Shown here one piece after another: positions 1 through 5,409 of a stretch of 5,837 nt of DNA. Made by a program: the position numbers and the translations under genes. The notes below the pieces were generated by a model, which made no database searches, was not told the DNA's origin, and saw nothing but the letters and a program-made list of their open reading frames with translations. Positions within the stretch are counted from its first letter, which is position 1; each line of letters opens with the position of its first letter. The stretch comes from Gammaproteobacteria bacterium (GTDB lineage Bacteria > Pseudomonadota > Gammaproteobacteria > Chromatiales > Chromatiaceae), in NCBI GenBank assembly GCA_024644505.1, contig JAHEHQ010000179.1, forward strand, positions 1 to 5,837, given 5' to 3'.

Positions 1-2234
1 ATCTCCGGCATCTCGTTCAGGGCTTCCCGCATATAAGTCATCCAGGCGGGCAGGGCCGCCTTGCCCCCCACCTCTCCTCGCCCCAGGGGCGCTGCCGAGT
101 CGAAGCCGACCCAGGATACCGCCACCAGAGAGCGGGTGAATCCGTTGAACCAGGCATCTTTCTGGTCGTTGGTGGTGCCGGTCTTGCCTGCCAGGTCGTT
201 GCGTCCCAGGGCCTTGGCCCTCACAGCCGTGCCCCTTCTCACCACGTCGCGCATCATGGAGTTCATCAGGTAATGGTTCTGGGCGCTGATCACCCTGGGC
301 GCCACCTTGTCCGCCTTGCCCGTCTGCGCCTCAGCGTCCGGCTCCATTTGTGTCTGGTCGCTTTCCTCGCAGGTTTCGCAGACCTGCACGGGATCGGCCT
401 GGTATATGGGCTCGGATTGGCTGTCCTCGATGCGTTCAATGAAATAGGGTTCGACGCGATATCCACCGTTCGCCAGGATGCTGTAGGCCGCCGCCATCTC
501 CATCGGCGTGACAGCGCCACTGCCGAGAGCCAGGGAGAGATTGTGTGGCAGTTCGTCCGGGTCGAAACCGAACAGCGCGGCGTGATTCAGGGCATGATCC
601 ACACCCATGGAGCGCAGCAGCCGGATCGAAACCAGATTGCGGGATTTGGTCAGGGCATGCCGCAGGCGGGTGGGTCCGAAGAATTTACCGCTGTAGTTCT
701 CGGGGCGCCAGGCCCCTTCGAGGCTGGGATCTTCGAAGACCACCGGCGCGTCATTTATCAGGCTGGCCGGCGTGAAGCCCGCCTCCAGCGCAGCGGAATA
801 GATGAAGGCCTTGAACCCTGAGCCGGGCTGGCGCTTGGCCTGGGTGGCCCGGTTGAATTTGCTGGTAAAGAAATCGTAGCCCCCTGCCAGTGCCACCACC
901 GCGCCGTCATCTGGGTGCAGGGAAACCAGGGCTCCCTCAACTGCGGGGAACTGGGCCAGGCGCCAGTATGCCTTCCCCTCCTTGTTTTGCGCAGGAAAGA
1001 TCCGGATCAGGTCCCCCGGGTTGAGAACGTCCTGGGCTTTCTTCAGCGCGGGGCCGCGTCGGTTTTCGCTCTTGTAGGTACGTGCCCACTCCAGCCCCGG
1101 CCATGGGATCAGGATCCGCTCGCCGCCGCGCAGATAGACTTCCGCCGTCTTTTCCTCCAGGGAGACGACCAGTGCCGGCCTGAGATCCCCTATGCTGCGA
1201 TAGCCCGATAACAGGCGGTCGAGTTCCTGGTCAGAACTGGTGTCCCCGATATCGAAATGGGCCACCGGCCCCCGATAGCCATGACGTTTGTCATAGGCCT
1301 GCAGCGCTTCACGAACGCCTCTGTTCGCGGCGGTCTGCAGCCTGCTGTCGAGGGTGGTGTAGACGGAAAATCCCCCTGTGTACGCCTCTTCGGCATAACG
1401 CTCGACCATTTCCGCACGCACCATCTCGGCGAGGAAGGGAGCTTCGACCTCGAGGTTGGCGGTGTTCAGGCGGGCGGTAACTTCTGCGTCTCTGGCTTTC
1501 TTGAACTCAGGGTCCGTGATGAATCCGAGATCCAGCATGCGCTCCAGTACATAGTCGCGCCGGATCTGGGCCCGTGCCGGATTGGTGACGGGGTTGTACC
1601 TTGAGGGCGCCTTGGGCAGTCCGGCAATCATGGCAATCTGGGGCAGGTTCAACTGATCCACTTTCTTGCCGTAATAAACCTGGGCCGCCGCGCCCACGCC
1701 ATAGGCCCTGTGGCCCATGTAAATCTTGTTAAGGTATAGCTCAAGAATCTCTTCTTTCGAAAAACTGCGCTCGATTTTGAGGGCCAGCAGTATCTCGTTG
1801 AGTTTGCGGATATAGGTTTTCTCCCTGCTGAGAAAAAAGTTTCTTGCCACCTGCATGGTGATGGTGCTTCCGCCCTGGCGCTTTTCGCCTGTCAACATCA
1901 GTTGCATCGCGGCGCGAAGGATACCCTGATAGTCCACGCCCGGATGTTCGAAAAACCGGTCATCCTCCGCCGCCAGAAAGGCCTGGATCATCGGTTCGGG
2001 CACCTGAGCGTAGGAGAGGGGCTCCCGGCGTTTTTCACCAAACTCCGCGATCAGCTTGAGATCCTGGGAATAAACTCTCAATGGCACCTGCAGTTCCACG
2101 TCCCGGAGTTCCTCCGGCGACGGAAGTTTGGGTTCCAGGTAGAAATACAGGGAGACAAGGCCGATCGAACCCACTACAAAGGCTGTCAGCAGGAATCCCA
2201 GAGAAAGCTTGATCAGTGTTGTGAGAAACTTCAT
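1..2234 (-). CDS. mrcA: Penicillin-binding protein 1A (bifunctional glycosyltransferase/transpeptidase), C-terminus cut by window edge
   Basis: Class A PBP, anchored in the inner membrane and active in the periplasm. It polymerises lipid II into glycan strands and cross-links their peptides. The 744 codons present translate without interruption. Residues 7-32 are the single membrane anchor. The GT51 domain (about 55-230) has EDDRFFEHPG (catalytic Glu90), GGSTITMQVARN (121-132) and a KLNEILLALKIE segment (144-155). An OB-like insert lies at about 318-425. The transpeptidase domain has SGFK with nucleophile Ser472, SRN (531-533) and KTGTT (684-688). Pseudomonas and E. coli homologues are roughly 820-850 residues, so perhaps 70-100 are missing beyond the edge. 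An in-frame TGA at 2252-2250 leaves ATG 2234 as the first possible start, although no good Shine-Dalgarno precedes it. A CETC motif (619-622) sits in an acidic linker between SRN and KTG. The gene is divergent from pilM, as in many gammaproteobacteria. ponA is the synonym used in Pseudomonas. Identification is very secure. Confidence 0.97.
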   Translation of the reverse strand, partial: MKFLTTLIKLSLGFLLTAFVVGSIGLVSLYFYLEPKLPSPEELRDVELQVPLRVYSQDLKLIAEFGEKRREPLSYAQVPEPMIQAFLAAEDDRFFEHPGVDYQGILRAAMQLMLTGEKRQGGSTITMQVARNFFLSREKTYIRKLNEILLALKIERSFSKEEILELYLNKIYMGHRAYGVGAAAQVYYGKKVDQLNLPQIAMIAGLPKAPSRYNPVTNPARAQIRRDYVLERMLDLGFITDPEFKKARDAEVTARLNTANLEVEAPFLAEMVRAEMVERYAEEAYTGGFSVYTTLDSRLQTAANRGVREALQAYDKRHGYRGPVAHFDIGDTSSDQELDRLLSGYRSIGDLRPALVVSLEEKTAEVYLRGGERILIPWPGLEWARTYKSENRRGPALKKAQDVLNPGDLIRIFPAQNKEGKAYWRLAQFPAVEGALVSLHPDDGAVVALAGGYDFFTSKFNRATQAKRQPGSGFKAFIYSAALEAGFTPASLINDAPVVFEDPSLEGAWRPENYSGKFFGPTRLRHALTKSRNLVSIRLLRSMGVDHALNHAALFGFDPDELPHNLSLALGSGAVTPMEMAAAYSILANGGYRVEPYFIERIEDSQSEPIYQADPVQVCETCEESDQTQMEPDAEAQTGKADKVAPRVISAQNHYLMNSMMRDVVRRGTAVRAKALGRNDLAGKTGTTNDQKDAWFNGFTRSLVAVSWVGFDSAAPLGRGEVGGKAALPAWMTYMREALNEMPE

Positions 2235-2415
2235 GAGTTGGTGTGCAGGTCAAAAATCGGTTGTTGGATCACCGGTATCTAAGGGTTCCTTCTATGCCCT
2301 GATAAAGTTTCCTGGCCTGGCTATTCTCCGTTTTTTCCGGTTCGTCTGGTGAGACATGCGGGCTGGTTCACGGTATCGGAGGCAATCCGTCGCTAAATTT
2401 TCGTTGGCAGGTGCC

Positions 2416-2421
2416 GTTATA
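2416..2421 (-). promoter_or_regulatory. Possible -10 hexamer for mrcA
   Basis: The minus strand reads TATAAC here, a 5/6 match to the sigma70 -10 consensus, about 180 bases ahead of the mrcA start. No acceptable -35 hexamer is found at 15-18 bases upstream. The plus strand across the same spot reads TATACT (2418-2423), so the match may simply reflect a TA-rich patch. This is a weak call, made because no better promoter for mrcA is visible. Confidence 0.22.
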
Positions 2422-2467
2422 CTAGCAAATGTGAAGCCCTTTGGATCGGGGGATGCGAAAAAAACGC

Positions 2468-2496
2468 TTTTCATGAAATTTATTTACTGCTATACA
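2468..2496 (+). promoter_or_regulatory. Candidate sigma70 promoter (P1) for pilMNOPQ
   Basis: TTTTCA (2468-2473, 4/6 to TTGACA) is followed after exactly 17 bases by TATACA (2491-2496, 5/6 to TATAAT). TGC directly precedes the -10, giving an extended -10 element. Transcription would start near 2503-2505 and give a leader of about 70 bases. The -35 overlaps the perfect palindrome TTTCATGAAA (2469-2478), a possible operator. AT-rich DNA gives chance matches easily, so this is a prediction only. Confidence 0.45.
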
Positions 2497-2525
2497 ATTA
2501 ACTATTTTACTTAAAGAAGTATCTA

Positions 2526-2531
2526 TATAAT
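2526..2531 (+). promoter_or_regulatory. Perfect TATAAT -10 hexamer (P2) ahead of pilM
   Basis: A consensus TATAAT lies 45 bases before the pilM ATG. Transcription would start near 2538 and give a leader of about 40 bases that still includes the pilM ribosome binding site. No good -35 is present at 16-18 bases upstream (the sequence there is TATTTT-like), so if it is used it may need an activator, or it may assist P1. Confidence 0.4.
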
Positions 2532-2565
2532 CAACCCATTTAAGGCAATTTTGGTTTGCCATTTA

Positions 2566-2572
2566 AAGGAAG
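2566..2572 (+). promoter_or_regulatory. pilM ribosome binding site
   Basis: AAGGA within AAAGGAAG lies six to seven bases ahead of ATG 2577. This spacing decides the start in favour of ATG 2577 over the in-frame TTG at 2556, which has no Shine-Dalgarno sequence and would add seven residues not typical of PilM. Confidence 0.75.
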
Positions 2573-2576
2573 CAAG

Positions 2577-3650
2577 ATGTTCCCTTTTAGCTCCAAGAAG
2601 CAATCTGTGCTCGGCTTGGATATCAGCTCAACGGCGGTAAAACTGCTTGAGCTGGGCACTTCGACTGGACGCACCGGGACTCGTTACCGGGTGGAATCCT
2701 ATGCGGTGGAGGCCCTGCCTCCCAACGCCGTGGTGGAGAAAAACATTGCCGATGTCGATGCGGTAGGGCAGACCATCGTCAATGTGGTCAGGCGATCCGG
2801 CACCAAGGCCCGCCAGGCAGCGGTGGCGGTTTCCGGCTCTGCGGTCATCACCAAGGTGATCACCATGCCGGCCTCCCTTTCGGACCAGGAGATGGAGAGC
2901 CAGATTCAGCTCGAAGCCGACCAGTACATCCCTTATCCCCTGGAAGAGGTCAACATGGACTTCGAGGTTATGGGGGCGTCGCTCAAAAATCCAGAAATGG
3001 TGGACGTGTTGCTGGCGGCATCCCGAAGCGAGAACGTGGATGACCGGGTGGCCGCGCTGGAAGTCGCGGGTCTGTCGGCATCGGTGGTCGATGTGGAGGC
3101 CTATGCCATGGAGAATGCCTTCAGCCAGATCGTCGATCAGCTACCCGACTACGGCGAAGACCAGACAGTCGCCATCGCCGACGTGGGTGCATCCATCACC
3201 ACGCTGAACGTGTTACACAACGGCAAGATTATCTATACTCGGGAGCAGAATTTTGGTGGCCGGCAGTTGACCGAGGAGATCCAGCGGCGTTACGGTCTTT
3301 CCAACCAGGAGGCGGGTATGGCAAAGCGGCAGGGAGGGCTGCCGGACAACTATTTGCCGGAGGTCCTGAATCCCTTCAAGGATGCAATGGCCCAGCAGGT
3401 AAGCCGTTCTCTGCAGTTTTTCTTCTCCTCCAGCCCCTATAATAGCGTCGACACCATCGTGCTGGCCGGTGGCTGTTCCGCAATACCGGGGGTCGATGAA
3501 TTGATCGAGGAAAAGCTGGGTACCACGGTAGTGATTGCCAATCCGTTCGCAAACATGTCGGTATCGGCGCACGTCAAACCCCAGAGTCTGAGCAATGATG
3601 CCGCTGCGCTCATGATCGCCTGTGGTCTGGCCTTAAGGAGCTTTGATTAA
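2577..3650 (+). CDS. pilM: Type IV pilus inner-membrane platform protein PilM (actin-like ATPase)
   Basis: PilM is a cytoplasmic actin/FtsA-fold protein that binds the N-terminal peptide of PilN and so links the inner-membrane alignment complex to the cytoplasmic pilus motor. The 357-residue product matches the family's usual length of about 355. Visible motifs are the phosphate-1 loop LGLDISSTAVKLLEL (12-26), the PYPLEEVNMDF segment (120-130) typical of PilM, the phosphate-2 motif ADVGAS (201-206) and the adenosine motif LAGGCS (297-302), with the fold closing in an AAALMIACGLALRSFD end. There is no signal peptide or membrane segment, as expected. It is the first gene of the operon, with AT-rich promoter-like DNA just upstream. 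Its stop is one base before the pilN ATG, so translation is likely coupled. The identification is secure; the ATG start is preferred to an upstream TTG because of its ribosome binding site. Confidence 0.96.
   Translation: MFPFSSKKQSVLGLDISSTAVKLLELGTSTGRTGTRYRVESYAVEALPPNAVVEKNIADVDAVGQTIVNVVRRSGTKARQAAVAVSGSAVITKVITMPASLSDQEMESQIQLEADQYIPYPLEEVNMDFEVMGASLKNPEMVDVLLAASRSENVDDRVAALEVAGLSASVVDVEAYAMENAFSQIVDQLPDYGEDQTVAIADVGASITTLNVLHNGKIIYTREQNFGGRQLTEEIQRRYGLSNQEAGMAKRQGGLPDNYLPEVLNPFKDAMAQQVSRSLQFFFSSSPYNSVDTIVLAGGCSAIPGVDELIEEKLGTTVVIANPFANMSVSAHVKPQSLSNDAAALMIACGLALRSFD
3635..3640 (+). promoter_or_regulatory. pilN ribosome binding site inside the end of pilM
   Basis: AAGGAG is a strong Shine-Dalgarno core, 11 bases ahead of ATG 3652. 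That spacing is slightly long but usable. The in-frame TTG at 3643 is only two bases away, too close to be served by this site. It lies within the last codons of pilM, so initiation on pilN probably benefits from ribosomes ending on pilM. Confidence 0.65.
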
Positions 3651-3651
3651 G

Positions 3652-4254
3652 ATGGCCCATATCAATCTTCTGCCCTGGCGTGAGACCTTACGCAAGAAAC
3701 GCCAAAGGGATTTCGGAATCTCCGCACTGGCCGCCGTATTGTTCATGGGTGCGGCCGCCGTCGGCGTGCACTTCTATATAGACGGCATGGTGGGTTCCCA
3801 GCTCAAGCGCAACAGTTACCTGAAAAAAGAGATCGCTGCGATGGATCGCAAGATAAAGGAGATCAGAGCCCTCGAGAAGACCAAGGCGCAGCTTCTGGCG
3901 CGCATGAACGTCATCCAGACCCTGCAGATCAGCCGGCCCGAAGTGGTTCACATGATGGATGAGATCGTGATGACCATTCCCGAGGGTCTCTATCTTACAG
4001 CATTGAATCAAAAGGGGAGCAAGCTGGCATTGTCGGGCCGGGCCCAGTCCAACGCCCGGGTATCGGCCTATATGAGGAACATCGAGGATTCGAAATGGAT
4101 AGGCAACCCTCTCCTGCAGGTTATTTCGAACAAGAGCAAGACCGGAACAGGCATGAGCCATTTTACCCTCAATGCCAAACAGATTTCCCCTATCGCCAAG
4201 GTGGCGCAACCCAAAAAGAAAAAGAAAAAGAAAAAGAAGAAAAAGAAGAGGTAA
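3652..4254 (+). CDS. pilN: Type IV pilus inner-membrane protein PilN, with a poly-lysine C-terminus
   Basis: PilN is a bitopic inner-membrane protein. Its short cytoplasmic start docks into PilM, and its periplasmic part pairs with PilO. The 200-residue product begins MAHINLLPWRE, the diagnostic PilM-binding motif. A basic stretch (RKKRQR, 14-19) precedes one transmembrane helix (about 22-43), placing the N-terminus inside. A charged coiled coil (about 50-88) is followed by the ferredoxin-like region (about 95-180), which contains MDEIVMTIPEGLYLTAL and the LSGRA turn. The ATG start is chosen because it begins exactly at the conserved motif; an in-frame TTG nine bases upstream would add only MIK. 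The oddity is the end: residues 188-199 are twelve consecutive lysines followed by Arg200, which is not a normal PilN feature. The stop lies 12 bases before pilO. The gene identity is secure; the role of the tail is unknown. Confidence 0.96.
   Translation: MAHINLLPWRETLRKKRQRDFGISALAAVLFMGAAAVGVHFYIDGMVGSQLKRNSYLKKEIAAMDRKIKEIRALEKTKAQLLARMNVIQTLQISRPEVVHMMDEIVMTIPEGLYLTALNQKGSKLALSGRAQSNARVSAYMRNIEDSKWIGNPLLQVISNKSKTGTGMSHFTLNAKQISPIAKVAQPKKKKKKKKKKKKR
4213..4251 (+). repeat. Homopurine AAAAAG tandem repeat encoding PilN K12-R
   Basis: Thirty-nine consecutive purines. Four perfect AAAAAG units (4213-4236) are followed by AAG, one more AAAAAG, AAG and AGG, read in frame as alternating AAA and AAG lysine codons. 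The hexamer unit keeps the reading frame if whole copies are gained or lost, whereas loss of single bases would shift it. The tract ends one base before the PilN stop and just ahead of the pilO ribosome binding site. Confidence 0.95.
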
Positions 4255-4258
4255 GGAA
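4253..4258 (+). promoter_or_regulatory. pilO ribosome binding site
   Basis: AAGGAA lies eight bases ahead of ATG 4267, starting within the pilN TAA stop. It directly follows the 39-base purine tract, so the region ahead of pilO is unusually purine-rich and probably unstructured. Confidence 0.7.
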
Positions 4259-4266
4259 TACATAGC

Positions 4267-4863
4267 ATGAATATACAAGACCTCAATGAACTTGATTTAA
4301 ACAACATCGGTTCCTGGCCCCTCCCTATCAAGGTGGTGATCATCCTGATCCTGTGCGGTGGCATCGGTTTCGGCTATTACAAGATGCACACCGAAGACCA
4401 GCTCGCAAAGCTGGATAAGGAGCAGAAAACGGAAGTAAAGCTGAGGAAAACGTTCGAGAATAAGCAGGCCAAGGCGGTCAATCTCGACAGATACAAGGCA
4501 CAGCTCGAGGAGATGAAAGAGTCTTTCGGCACCATGCTGCGTCAGCTGCCGAACAAGACCGAAGTGGCGGAGCTCCTGGTGGATGTCTCCCAGACCGGGC
4601 TTGCGACGGGGCTGGAGTTCGAACTTTTTGATCCCCTGGGAGAGAAACGCAGGGAGTTCTATGCGGAGCTGCCGATAAAGATCAGGGTGAAGGGGTCTTA
4701 CCACCAGTTTGGCGCTTTCATCAGCGGCCTGGCCTCGCTGCCCAGGATCGTGACCATTCACGATATCTCGATAAAACCCAAGGGTAAGAAGTCCGGTGGT
4801 GCGCTGGTCATGGAAGCCACGGCCAAGACTTATCGTTATCTGGATGAGGAGGGCGGAAAATGA
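4267..4863 (+). CDS. pilO: Type IV pilus inner-membrane protein PilO
   Basis: PilO is the bitopic partner of PilN. It forms homo- and heterodimers in the periplasm and contacts PilP, and in studied species it is needed for pilus assembly. The 198-residue product fits the family. A short cytoplasmic part (1-20, NELDLNNIGSWPLPIK) is followed by one transmembrane helix (about 21-38), a charged coiled coil (about 42-88) and the region starting LRQLPNKTEVAELLVDVSQTG (about 91-111). The ferredoxin-like core contains GLEFELFDP (115-123), IRVKGSYHQFGAFISGLASLPRI split over 139-161, and the closing strand VMEATAKTYRYL (181-192). It is preceded by a good AAGGAA ribosome binding site. Its TGA stop overlaps the pilP start as ATGA, so the two are translationally coupled. 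Nothing is unusual in the protein itself. Confidence 0.96.
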   Translation: MNIQDLNELDLNNIGSWPLPIKVVIILILCGGIGFGYYKMHTEDQLAKLDKEQKTEVKLRKTFENKQAKAVNLDRYKAQLEEMKESFGTMLRQLPNKTEVAELLVDVSQTGLATGLEFELFDPLGEKRREFYAELPIKIRVKGSYHQFGAFISGLASLPRIVTIHDISIKPKGKKSGGALVMEATAKTYRYLDEEGGK

Positions 4864-5393
4864 TCAGGGTGTTAGCGACTCTGGCTCGGGCTCTGGTTAT
4901 CCTGGTTCCGGCAATTTCGATGATTGGCTGCATGAACGACGACATGGGTGATCTCAAGAGATACGTAAAGGAGGTCAAGGCGCGCAAGCAGGGCAGTATC
5001 GAGCCTCTTCCGGAAATCAGACAGATCGAGCCGTTTTTCTACAAAACCGGAGATCGCAGAAATCCTTTTAGATCAGTGGACCAGGGGGAAGAGGTTGCAG
5101 AAGAGGGGGATGGCTCAGGTCTTGCGCCCGATCCCAATCGGCGCAAAGAGGAACTGGAAAGCTACTCGCTGGACTCACTGAGAATGGTTGGGACGCTGAT
5201 GCAGGTCGATACCATGTGGGCGCTGGTGAAAACCAAGGACAAGACTATCTACCGTGTGAAGGCGGGGAACTATTTGGGTCGCAATGACGGCAGAATCACG
5301 CGTGTCACCGAGAACAAGATAGAGCTGACCGAACTTATCAGAGATCGACAGCAGGGCTACCGTGAGCGTCAGGCCACGCTGGCACTGAAATAA
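4860..5393 (+). CDS. pilP: Type IV pilus lipoprotein PilP
   Basis: PilP is a periplasmic lipoprotein that bridges the PilN/PilO heterodimer and the secretin PilQ. The 177-residue product has a lipoprotein signal (basic start, hydrophobic 11-22) ending SMIGC with the likely lipidated Cys24; Met at -3 of the cleavage site is less usual than Leu. An extended linker follows, with the conserved DRRNPF element (65-70) of the PilN/PilO-binding region and then an acidic, low-complexity spacer (74-92). The C-terminal beta-sandwich domain (about 97-177) shows LESYSLDSLRMVGTL, GNYLGRNDGRI and the closing ERQATLALK. The GAGGAGG at 4846-4852 serves as ribosome binding site, and the start codon overlaps the pilO stop by four bases. 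The pilQ start follows after 16 bases. The RNPF element and domain order make this a secure PilP. Confidence 0.96.
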   Translation: MIRVLATLARALVILVPAISMIGCMNDDMGDLKRYVKEVKARKQGSIEPLPEIRQIEPFFYKTGDRRNPFRSVDQGEEVAEEGDGSGLAPDPNRRKEELESYSLDSLRMVGTLMQVDTMWALVKTKDKTIYRVKAGNYLGRNDGRITRVTENKIELTELIRDRQQGYRERQATLALK

Positions 5394-5397
5394 TACC

Positions 5398-5403
5398 AGG
5401 GGA
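5398..5403 (+). promoter_or_regulatory. pilQ ribosome binding site
   Basis: AGGGGA lies six bases ahead of ATG 5410, in the short pilP-pilQ gap. It supports the start that gives a long (about 20-residue) polar stretch before the signal-peptide core. Confidence 0.65.
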
Positions 5404-5409
5404 ACCAAG

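Larger units (their letters stand above)
2235..2576. other. Divergent intergenic region between mrcA and pilM
   Basis: No credible gene lies in these 342 bases. The part next to mrcA (2235-2450) has mixed composition and no clear promoter of its own apart from a lone -10-like hexamer. The part next to pilM (about 2458-2570) is strikingly AT-rich compared with the surrounding genes, and holds two sigma70-like promoter candidates plus the palindrome TTTCATGAAA at 2469-2478. A 60-codon minus-strand open frame (2474-2292) has no ribosome binding site and no recognisable product. I see no terminator, tRNA or repeat element here, which fits a region that only needs to start two divergent transcripts. 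Confidence 0.85.

Noticed and set aside
273..821. A 182-codon open frame on the plus strand
   Set aside because: It lies antisense to mrcA in a GC-rich region where stops are rare. The minus strand encodes an intact transpeptidase domain with all motifs across this stretch, and the plus-strand product resembles nothing.
1257..1604. A 115-codon plus-strand open frame
   Set aside because: It is a shadow of the mrcA GT51/linker coding region, with no ribosome binding site and no recognisable domain.
1902..2282. A 126-codon plus-strand open frame running toward the intergenic region
   Set aside because: It is antisense to the PBP1a membrane anchor and GT51 start, which are clearly conserved on the minus strand.
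2404..2415. TTGGCAGGTGCC resembling a sigma54 -24 element
   Set aside because: The GG-to-GC spacing and the missing TTGC -12 element do not fit a sigma54 promoter. The GGCA/TGCC arms with a two-base gap are too short to call an operator.
2454..2472. GCG-A7-CGC followed by TTTTC, resembling a small terminator hairpin
   Set aside because: A three-base-pair stem is too weak, and a terminator is not expected between divergent genes.
2292..2474. A 60-codon minus-strand frame in the intergenic region ahead of mrcA
   Set aside because: No ribosome binding site, no recognisable product, and it overlaps the candidate promoter and palindrome; most likely chance.
2556..2576. TTG start for pilM seven codons upstream
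   Set aside because: No Shine-Dalgarno precedes it, whereas ATG 2577 has AAGGA at good spacing and begins the usual PilM N-terminus.
3688..4278. A 196-codon minus-strand open frame opposite pilN
   Set aside because: It is antisense to a secure pilN; its Leu/Phe-rich start is simply the complement of the poly-lysine tract and is not a real membrane segment.
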